NCBI GenBank assembly: GCA_016781115.1
Contig: JADDQX010000061.1
Location: forward strand, 1 to 11,480
Direction: 5' to 3'
DNA: 11,480 nt
DNA from: Actinomycetota bacterium
GTDB taxonomy: Bacteria; Actinomycetota; CADDZG01; WHSQ01
Both the position numbers and the translations under genes were made by a program. The notes under the pieces were generated by a model that was not told where the DNA came from, did not search any database, and was given only the letters and a program-made list of their open reading frames with translations. Positions 6,539-11,480 of this stretch are shown piece by piece. Position 1 is the first letter of the stretch; the number at the start of each line of letters is the position of its first letter.

Positions 6539-7565
6539 ACGCCTGCGCGCCGGGGCGCTTGCGGCCGCAGCGGTCCTCACGTTCGCCGCATGCAGCGGCG
6601 ATGACGTGCCCGAGGTAGCGGTGGAGACTCCCGCGCCTTCGCCGAGCGCCCCGGATCCGAAGTGTCCGTTGACCGGTAAGACCGCGACCAGCCCGTCGCT
6701 GGCGGAACGACCCGCGGTCGCGATCAAGGTCGAGAACGCTCCGATCGCGTACCCGCTCTCGGGGCTGGAGGACGCCGAGCTCGTGTTCGAGGAGCTGGTC
6801 GAAGGCGGAGTCACCCGATTCATGGCGATCTACCACTGCACCGACGCGAACAAGGTCGGCCCCGTTCGCAGCGCACGCGTGGTCGATCCCGGGATCATGA
6901 TCCCGATAACGCGCATCTTGGGGGCCGCGGGCGGGAACGCGATCGTGCGCAAGGAGCTGAAGAAAGCCGACGTCGTTGTGCTCGACGAGAAGAGGTCGAA
7001 GAAGGCGATGCGCAGGATCCCGAGGCCCGGCATCGCGCTGGAGCACACGCTGTACGCCAACACCCGCGCCATCAGGAACCTCGGCCAGAAACGATTCGAT
7101 GAGCCTCCTCGAACGAACTTCGAGTTCGGCCCCCTAAAGGGGAAGGCGAAGAAGACCCGCAGCGTGACGATCAACTTCGGCGGGGAGTCGACCGTCGGCT
7201 ACACCTGGTCGAAGGGCAAGTGGAAGCGGTTCGACAACGGCTCGCCTCTGCTCGCGGAGGGCGGTGGACAGATCGGCGTGGACAACGTCGTGATCGAGCA
7301 GCACACGATCAACAACTCCCGCACGATCGTGGACGTCGGCGGCAACCCGTCGATCGAGATCGCGGATCAGACCGGTAAGGGGACAGCCGTGCTGCTGCGC
7401 GACGGGAAGGCCATCAACGGACGCTGGATCCGAAAGAACCTCAAAGGTCCCGTCCGCTTCGTCACTAACGCCGGCGACACGATGGTGTTCGCGCCCGGCA
7501 CGATCTGGGTCGAACTCGTGCCCGATCGCAAGGGCGAGATCAAGGGGTCTTTCTCGCTGAACTAG
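6525..7565 (+). CDS. DUF3048 (YerB-like) protein, putative lipoprotein paralogue
   Basis: This 346-residue protein is a tandem paralogue of the gene before it. The N-terminus MPRSRRLRAGALAAAAVLTF followed by AAC23 looks like a lipoprotein signal peptide, although Phe at the -3 position is unusual for a lipobox. An acidic/Pro-rich spacer (24-45) leads to the same two-domain DUF3048 layout: ERPAVAIKVENAPIAYPLSG, FEELVEGGVTRFMAIYHC, GPVRSARVVD, then GVDNVVIEQ, GKGTAVLLRDGKAINGRWIR and FAPGTIWVELVP. C47 and C105 match C48 and C106 of the paralogue. The block 147-215 is strongly basic (18 basic, 7 acidic by hand count), opposite to its partner. The ATG at 6525 overlaps the upstream stop by 14 bases, with AAGGG 11 bases before it, so the two are co-expressed. 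Function unknown; an extracytoplasmic, envelope-related role is inferred from export. Confidence 0.88.
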   Translation: MPRSRRLRAGALAAAAVLTFAACSGDDVPEVAVETPAPSPSAPDPKCPLTGKTATSPSLAERPAVAIKVENAPIAYPLSGLEDAELVFEELVEGGVTRFMAIYHCTDANKVGPVRSARVVDPGIMIPITRILGAAGGNAIVRKELKKADVVVLDEKRSKKAMRRIPRPGIALEHTLYANTRAIRNLGQKRFDEPPRTNFEFGPLKGKAKKTRSVTINFGGESTVGYTWSKGKWKRFDNGSPLLAEGGGQIGVDNVVIEQHTINNSRTIVDVGGNPSIEIADQTGKGTAVLLRDGKAINGRWIRKNLKGPVRFVTNAGDTMVFAPGTIWVELVPDRKGEIKGSFSLN

Positions 7566-7591
7566 CTCTCTGGGTCAACGGCCCCCACCGG

Positions 7592-7597
7592 TAGAAT
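7592..7597 (+). promoter_or_regulatory. Candidate -10 box for the pdxS operon
   Basis: TAGAAT lies in the 70-base gap before pdxS and is a close match to the sigma-70-type -10 consensus. It would start transcription near 7604 and give a leader of about 30 bases carrying the GAGGAG ribosome site at 7623-7628. No good TTGACA-like box is seen at 17 bases; GGTCAA at 7573-7578 is too near. No clear terminator follows the DUF3048 genes, so read-through from upstream is possible. Confidence 0.5.
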
Positions 7598-7635
7598 CGA
7601 AGGCTCCGGCGATCGTCTCGTAGAGGAGTCTTCCC

Positions 7636-8532
7636 ATGGCCGAGATCCAGAGAGAAACCGGTGGCGTGCGGGTGAAGCGCGGCCTGGCAGAGATGCTCAA
7701 GGGTGGCGTCATCATGGACGTGACGACCGCCGAACAGGCACGGATCGCGGAGGATGCGGGCGCGGTAGCGGTCATGGCGCTGGAGCGCGTGCCGGCCGAC
7801 ATCCGCGCCGAGGGCGGCGTCGTCCGGATGGCGGACCCCGAGAAGGTAGCCGAGATCGTCGAGGCGGTGTCGATCCCGGTGATGGCCAAGTGCCGCATCG
7901 GTCACTTCGTGGAGGCACAGGTCCTGCAGTCGCTCGGCGTCGACTACATCGACGAATCCGAGGTGCTGACCCCCGCCGACGAATCGAACCACGTGAACAA
8001 ATGGGACTTCGACGTCCCGTTCGTCTGCGGCGCGACCGATCTGGGGGAGGCGTTGCGCCGCCTCGGCGAGGGGGCCGCGATGATCCGCTCGAAGGGGGAG
8101 GCCGGAACAGGCAACGTCGTGGAGGCGGTCCGCCACATGCGTTCGATCACCTCTTCGATCAAGAGGCTCTCGGTGATGGGCTCTGAGGAGCTGATGAGCA
8201 CAGCTAAAGAGCTGCGCGCTCCGTATGAGCTCGTGCGCGAGGTCGCCGAGACCGGCAGGTTCCCCGTAGTTCTGTTCACGGCCGGCGGCATCGCGACGCC
8301 GGCCGACGCCGCTCTCATGATGCAGATCGGCGCCGACGGCGTGTTCGTGGGATCGGGCATCTTCAAGTCCGGCGACCCCGCGCTTCGGGCTCGCGCCATC
8401 GTCGAAGCGACGACCCACTTCGAGGATCCGGATCTCGTAGCGAAGGTGTCGCGCGGCCTCGGCGAGGCCATGGTCGGGATCAACATCCAAGAAATCCCGG
8501 ACCACGGCCGGCTCGCGAAGCGCGGCTGGTAG
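7636..8532 (+). CDS. pdxS: Pyridoxal 5'-phosphate synthase, lyase subunit PdxS
   Basis: The 298-residue protein is full-length for PdxS (Pdx1), the TIM-barrel subunit of the DXP-independent vitamin B6 pathway. It forms PLP from ribose 5-phosphate, glyceraldehyde 3-phosphate and ammonia supplied by PdxT. Key residues are present: D28 in GGVIMDV, the two catalytic lysines K85 (PVMAKCRIGH) and K153 (MIRSKGEAGTG), and the phosphate loop GEAGTG. These match Bacillus D24, K81 and K149 with a constant offset of 4. The later FTAGGIATPADAALMMQ, and GADGVFVGSGIFKS, are also diagnostic. The ATG at 7636 has GAGGAG 7 bases upstream. It is the first gene of a run with pdxT, yebC and a cyclase. The enzyme is cytosolic and normally a dodecamer with PdxT docked on it. 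Confidence 0.98.
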   Translation: MAEIQRETGGVRVKRGLAEMLKGGVIMDVTTAEQARIAEDAGAVAVMALERVPADIRAEGGVVRMADPEKVAEIVEAVSIPVMAKCRIGHFVEAQVLQSLGVDYIDESEVLTPADESNHVNKWDFDVPFVCGATDLGEALRRLGEGAAMIRSKGEAGTGNVVEAVRHMRSITSSIKRLSVMGSEELMSTAKELRAPYELVREVAETGRFPVVLFTAGGIATPADAALMMQIGADGVFVGSGIFKSGDPALRARAIVEATTHFEDPDLVAKVSRGLGEAMVGINIQEIPDHGRLAKRGW

Positions 8533-8542
8533 CAGCAGCGCC

Positions 8543-9121
8543 GTGAAGGTAGGCGTTCTTGGTCTCCAGGGCGACGTGCGCGAGCACGTGCGGGCGCTCG
8601 AGTCGGTCGGCGCGGCGGCGTCGGTGGTCAAGCGCCTAGACCAGCTCTCGGAAGTAGACGCGCTGGTCCTGCCCGGCGGTGAATCGACGACGATCGGGAA
8701 GCTGCTCGACCGCTACGAGCTGATCGAGCCGCTGCGGGCCCGCGTCGCCGACGGGATGCCCCTGTACGGGACCTGCGCCGGCGCGATCCTGATGGCGAGG
8801 GACATCGTGGGAGATCAAGATGCTCCGCATCGACTCGGGGTGCTGGACGTGGTCGTGCGGCGGAACGCCTACGGGCGACAGCTCGACTCGTTCGAGGCCG
8901 ACCTCGGGATCGACCGGCTCGTAGGAGACTTCCGAGCGGTGTTCATCCGCGCTCCGATGATCGAGTCTTGTGGCGATGACGTGGAGGTCTTGGCTGTCGT
9001 CGACGGACGGCCGGTCCTCGTGCGACAGGGCGGTTTGCTCGCGTCGACCTTCCACCCCGAGATGACCGCGGACGCTAGGGTCCACGACATGTTCGTGAAC
9101 GACATCGCAGGGGCCGCTTAG
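8543..9121 (+). CDS. pdxT: Pyridoxal 5'-phosphate synthase, glutaminase subunit PdxT
   Basis: The 192-residue protein is the class I glutamine amidotransferase partner of PdxS. It hydrolyses glutamine and channels ammonia to the lyase barrel. The start MKVGVLGLQGDVREH is typical, as are LPGGESTTIGKLL (43-55), the nucleophile loop YGTCAGAI with C78, and the STFHPEMT block with H171 and E173, completing the Cys-His-Glu triad. The family's RAP motif (FIRAP, 134-138) is present. It starts with GTG 10 bases after the pdxS stop, with no strong ribosome site, so coupling to pdxS is likely. The stop TAG is immediately followed by the yebC ATG. Confidence 0.98.
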   Translation: MKVGVLGLQGDVREHVRALESVGAAASVVKRLDQLSEVDALVLPGGESTTIGKLLDRYELIEPLRARVADGMPLYGTCAGAILMARDIVGDQDAPHRLGVLDVVVRRNAYGRQLDSFEADLGIDRLVGDFRAVFIRAPMIESCGDDVEVLAVVDGRPVLVRQGGLLASTFHPEMTADARVHDMFVNDIAGAA

Positions 9122-9871
9122 ATGTCCGGTCACTCCAAATGGTCGACGATCAAGCGGAAGAAGGGCGCCGCGGACGCGCAGCGCGCCAAGGTCTGGAGCA
9201 AGCTTCTGCGCTTCGTGGAGGTCGCGGCGCGCGAGGGCGGCGGGATCATCGAGAACAACCCGACGCTTGCGACCGCCGTGCAGAAGGCGAAGCAGGCTTC
9301 GGTCCCCAACGACAACATCCAGCGCGCCATCAAACGGGGGACCGGCGAGCTCCAGGGGGAGTCGTACGAGGAGACGTCGTACGAGGGCTACGGGCCTGCT
9401 GGCGTCGCCTTGCTGGTTCACTGCCTGACCAACAACCGCAACCGCTCGTCGCAGGACGTGCGCGCCGCGTTCAACGGAGCGGGCGGAAAGCTGGCGGAGC
9501 CGGGCGCGGTGGCGTGGATGTTCGAGCCCAAGGGGGTCGTGATCGTGCCCACCCACGGCACCACCGAGGACGACGTCTTCCTGGCGGCCGCGGATGCGGG
9601 GGCCGAGGACGTGCGGGCGAGCGACGAGTCTTTCGAGGTCATCACTCCACCCGAAGCAGTCAGGGCCGTGCGAGAGGCTCTCCAGAACGCCGGGATCGAG
9701 GTCGAGTCCAGCGAGGTGACGCAGCTCCCGAAGACGACGGTCGAGCTGGACGAGAGCGACGCGAAGAAGGTGTTGAACCTGGTGGACGCGCTCGAGGAGT
9801 TGGATGACGTGCAAGACGTCTACGCCAACTTTGACATCCCCGACCATGTCCTTGCCGCAGTCGCTTCCTGA
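9122..9871 (+). CDS. yebC: YebC/PmpR/TACO1-family protein
   Basis: The 249-residue protein is full-length for the family. The N-terminal signature is MSGHSKWSTIKRKKG, followed by QRAKVWSKLLR. Further family blocks are VPNDNIQRAIKRGTGEL (61-77), YEGYGPAGVALLVHCLTNN (87-105), NRNRSSQDVRAAFNGAGG (105-122), GAVAWMFEPKG (128-138) and the C-terminal LEELDDVQDVYANFDIP. The family has long been annotated as a DNA-binding transcriptional regulator. Other members, including mitochondrial TACO1, act in translation, with more recent work linking YebC proteins to relief of ribosome stalling at proline-rich stretches. Which role applies here cannot be told from sequence. It abuts pdxT with zero gap and has AGGGG 8 bases before the ATG. 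In many bacteria yebC precedes ruvCAB directly; here a cyclase gene lies between. Confidence 0.97.
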   Translation: MSGHSKWSTIKRKKGAADAQRAKVWSKLLRFVEVAAREGGGIIENNPTLATAVQKAKQASVPNDNIQRAIKRGTGELQGESYEETSYEGYGPAGVALLVHCLTNNRNRSSQDVRAAFNGAGGKLAEPGAVAWMFEPKGVVIVPTHGTTEDDVFLAAADAGAEDVRASDESFEVITPPEAVRAVREALQNAGIEVESSEVTQLPKTTVELDESDAKKVLNLVDALEELDDVQDVYANFDIPDHVLAAVAS

Positions 9872-11108
9872 CGATCCGCGGCTCGCGGAGGTAGCCCGCG
9901 AGCTGGAGAAGACGCGCGGCGCCGCGCTGCTGTGCGATCCCAACTGGACGCTCGTGTGGGTCTCTGAGGAGCTACAAGCTTTGCTGGGTGAGCCCGATCC
10001 CGTCGCGATCGGCGTCGGCAAGCACGTCATCGAGGCGTGGCTCACCGGGCCGTGGCCCTCGATGATCTCGATCGAGAGCCAGATGCGCGACCTGCTCGAG
10101 GTGTGGCCGCGGTTGATGCACGACACTCCCGGCGGTCGCGACGGGCTCCTCGAGGTGTTGAGGCGGGGCCTCGAGAACTGCCACCCCTCGGCACAGTGGT
10201 GGACGGATCCGGCCGAGATCTCGCACGAGGCGCTGGAGCAGCTGCTGGAGCCCCTCGCCGCTCTCGAGGCAGTGCCGCCGCCGTCGGTGTGGTCCAGCAC
10301 CTTCGGCTACATCCAGCACGATCTGCCGCCGACTCCGATCAACGAGGTCTTCGTTCGGCTGCACGACCCGGACGGCGGCTTCTTGGGGACCGTGGTCTTC
10401 TACGATCCGGGGCTGCCGGCGAGGGTGCTCGCGCTCGTCTCGCGGGGGGACGAGGGGATGTTCCAGCGCATGGCGCGCCTCGTCCAACCCGGGCGAAAGC
10501 AGGCGGCGGTCTTGTTCGCAGACCTCCAGGCTTCTTCGGCACTGTCTCGGCGGCTTCCCAGCGCCGCCTACTTCAGGCTCATCCGCGGATTGACCACCGC
10601 GATCGACGAGGTCGTCGGGCAGCAACAAGGCATCGTCGGCAAGCACGCGGGCGACGGCGTGACCGCGTTCTTCCTCGCAGAGGATTTGGGAAGCGCCTCG
10701 GCGGCGGCGCGGGCCGCGATCGCGACCGCGAGAGAGATCTCGGGGCTGGCGAAGGAGGTCGCCGGCGACCTCGCCGCGGAGATCGGCGTCATCGAGAGCG
10801 AGCTCTGCAAGATCAACGTCGGTGTCCACTGGGGCGGGCGTCTCTACATGGGGCAGCTCGTGACGGGAGGACGCCTCGAGGTCACCGCCCTCGGCGACGC
10901 CGTGAACGAGTGCGCGCGTATTCAGGAGTCCGCATCCGACGGCGCCATCCTGGCATCCAAGAGCCTCATCGAGCACCTCACGGACGGCGATGCCGCGGCC
11001 CTCGCTCTGGACCCCGACACCGTCCTCTACCGAACGATCGCCGAGCTGGAGTCGGCCCGCGAGAAAGCGCGCCGAGACGCCGGCGGCATCCCGGTGACCC
11101 CCCTCTAA
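9846..11108 (+). CDS. Class III adenylate/guanylate cyclase with split PAS-like N-terminus
   Basis: The 420-residue protein is predicted cytosolic, with no membrane segment. Residues 217-400 form a class III cyclase domain. The metal-binding aspartates are D226 (VLFADLQASSALS) and D270 (GKHAGDGVTAFF). K266 sits at the purine-recognition Lys; E345 (LEVTALGD) takes the place of the usual Asp. N354 and R358 (DAVNECARIQ) are the transition-state pair. All key catalytic positions are filled, so it should be active, ATP being the likelier substrate. The N-terminus looks like a PAS fold cut in two: AALLCDPNWTLVWVSEELQALLG (26-48) and INEVFVRLHDPDGGFLGTVVF (165-185) flank about 115 residues of mostly helical sequence. 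The chosen ATG lies 26 bases inside yebC without a ribosome site. The in-frame ATG at 9804 (434 residues) has GAGGAG 4 bases before it, but those bases encode conserved yebC residues. The ligand of the PAS-like part is unknown. Confidence 0.88.
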   Translation: MSLPQSLPDDPRLAEVARELEKTRGAALLCDPNWTLVWVSEELQALLGEPDPVAIGVGKHVIEAWLTGPWPSMISIESQMRDLLEVWPRLMHDTPGGRDGLLEVLRRGLENCHPSAQWWTDPAEISHEALEQLLEPLAALEAVPPPSVWSSTFGYIQHDLPPTPINEVFVRLHDPDGGFLGTVVFYDPGLPARVLALVSRGDEGMFQRMARLVQPGRKQAAVLFADLQASSALSRRLPSAAYFRLIRGLTTAIDEVVGQQQGIVGKHAGDGVTAFFLAEDLGSASAAARAAIATAREISGLAKEVAGDLAAEIGVIESELCKINVGVHWGGRLYMGQLVTGGRLEVTALGDAVNECARIQESASDGAILASKSLIEHLTDGDAAALALDPDTVLYRTIAELESAREKARRDAGGIPVTPL

Positions 11109-11126
11109 CCACCGCCACCCCGAACC

Positions 11127-11167
11127 GAGCGCGTCAGCGAGCCGGCGCAGGCGTTGAACGCGCGCTC
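11127..11167 (+). terminator. Candidate GC-rich hairpin after the cyclase gene
   Basis: GAGCGCG at 11127-11133 pairs with CGCGCTC at 11161-11167, a 7-bp perfect stem with a 27-base loop containing further short GC palindromes. It begins 18 bases after the cyclase stop and ends before the ruvC promoter, where a terminator would be expected. There is no T-tract, so it is at most a weak or Rho-assisted terminator. Confidence 0.3.
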
Positions 11168-11205
11168 AGTTGCGTCAAAGACGGCGTTTCGACAGGGGCC
11201 TCCGG

Positions 11206-11211
11206 TACTGT
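11206..11211 (+). promoter_or_regulatory. Candidate -10 box of the ruvC promoter
   Basis: TACTGT fits the TANNNT -10 pattern of actinobacterial housekeeping promoters. Transcription would start near 11217-11219, at the left edge of the LexA box, about 35 bases before the ruvC GTG. The -35 region is weak: GCGTTT at 11185-11190 is 15 bases away and TCGACA at 11189-11194 is too close. Confidence 0.5.
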
Positions 11212-11217
11212 GGCAGG

Positions 11218-11231
11218 CGAACACGCGTTCG
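11218..11231 (+). promoter_or_regulatory. LexA/SOS box upstream of ruvC
   Basis: CGAAC-ACGC-GTTCG is a perfect inverted repeat that matches the Gram-positive/actinobacterial LexA operator CGAAC-N4-GTTCG. With flanks it fits the mycobacterial TCGAAC-N4-GTTCGA in all but the first base. It sits 23 bases before the ruvC start codon and directly downstream of a TACTGT -10 box, so bound LexA would cover the transcription start. This predicts ruvC (and any ruvA/ruvB after it) is induced by DNA damage through LexA self-cleavage. Confidence 0.85.
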
Positions 11232-11253
11232 ACTATGCCGAAGGGAGGTTCGC

Positions 11254-11480
11254 GTGCGGGTCCTCGGGCTGGATCCCGGCTTCGCCACGACCGGCTACGG
11301 CGTTGTCGAGCGCTCCGACGGGCGCCTCTGCGCGGTTGCGCTTGGCGCCATCAAGACCTCGCCGGCCCTGCCTCAGGCGGATCGGCTGCTGGAGCTGCGC
11401 CGGGCGCTCGTCGCCTTGATCGAGTCGCACCGCCCCGATGTTGCGGCCGTGGAACGCGTCTTCTTCAACGTCAACGTACG
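11254..11480 (+). CDS. ruvC: Holliday junction endonuclease RuvC (3' partial)
   Basis: The first 75 codons are present and the frame is open at the right edge. RuvC is the dimeric Mg-dependent resolvase that cuts Holliday junctions after RuvAB branch migration. The N-terminus MRVLGLDPGFATTGYGVVE carries the first catalytic aspartate D7. AAVERVFFNVNV carries the catalytic glutamate E67, one residue from E. coli E66. The third and fourth acidic residues would lie beyond the window. The GTG at 11254 is set by AAGGGAGG at 11241-11248, 5 bases upstream. Its own promoter and LexA box separate it from the pdxS-pdxT-yebC-cyclase run; ruvA and ruvB are expected next, but are not seen here. Confidence 0.95.
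   Translation, partial: MRVLGLDPGFATTGYGVVERSDGRLCAVALGAIKTSPALPQADRLLELRRALVALIESHRPDVAAVERVFFNVNV

Noticed and set aside
5543..6823. 426-residue minus-strand frame opposite the DUF3048 pair
   Set aside because: It is a low-complexity His/Arg/Asp shadow frame without a recognisable fold or ribosome site.
8636..10300. 554-residue minus-strand frame opposite pdxT, yebC and the cyclase
   Set aside because: It is an antisense open frame typical of high-GC DNA; the plus strand carries three clear genes with catalytic motifs.
11151..11161. GCGTTGAACGC palindrome after the cyclase gene
   Set aside because: The loop would be one base, so it cannot form a hairpin, and it does not match the LexA operator spacing.

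Overview
The window is gene-dense, high-GC DNA with GTG/TTG starts, very short or overlapping gene junctions and a perfect CGAAC-N4-GTTCG LexA operator. The order pdxS-pdxT-yebC-...-ruvC and the MurJ sequence style (PNILYELVLGG) point to an Actinomycetota chromosome, probably a deep-branching or uncultured lineage. The class cannot be resolved by eye. There are no mobile elements, tRNAs, rRNAs or CRISPR arrays. No gap between genes exceeds about 185 bases.

Region 1 (1-2968, plus strand) is a tightly packed cell-envelope operon. It holds the 3' part of an HtpX/M48-like membrane protein whose zinc-protease motif is destroyed (HExxH reads HCLAR), a left-handed beta-helix acetyltransferase of the serine acetyltransferase type, and a MurJ/MviN lipid flippase. 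The junctions are a TGATG overlap and a zero-gap stop/start.

Region 2 (2956-5306, minus strand) converges on murJ with a 13-base overlap of the coding ends. It encodes a secreted phosphodiester glycosidase (NAGPA-type) domain protein with a Pro/Thr/Ser linker and an unassigned C-terminal tail. A PAPS-dependent sulfotransferase follows, starting inside the 3' end of the glycosidase gene.

Region 3 (5307-7565) begins with a divergent intergenic region containing an AT-rich island. It continues with two tandem, overlapping DUF3048 (YerB-like) paralogues. One is anchored by an N-terminal membrane helix, the other probably by a lipoprotein cysteine. They keep the same fold motifs but have opposite net charge over a central block.

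Region 4 (7566-11108) runs pdxS-pdxT-yebC-cyclase. It encodes the two subunits of PLP synthase, a YebC/TACO1-family protein and a class III nucleotide cyclase with an N-terminal PAS-like region split by a long insertion. Gaps are 10 or 0 bases, and the cyclase start lies inside yebC, so translational coupling is likely. A TAGAAT -10 box precedes pdxS.

Region 5 (11109-11480) holds a GC-rich hairpin, a TACTGT -10 box, a LexA/SOS box sited where it would cover the transcription start, and the first 75 codons of ruvC, which runs off the window. Thus ruvC appears to have its own DNA-damage-controlled promoter even though it sits in the classic yebC-ruvC neighbourhood.
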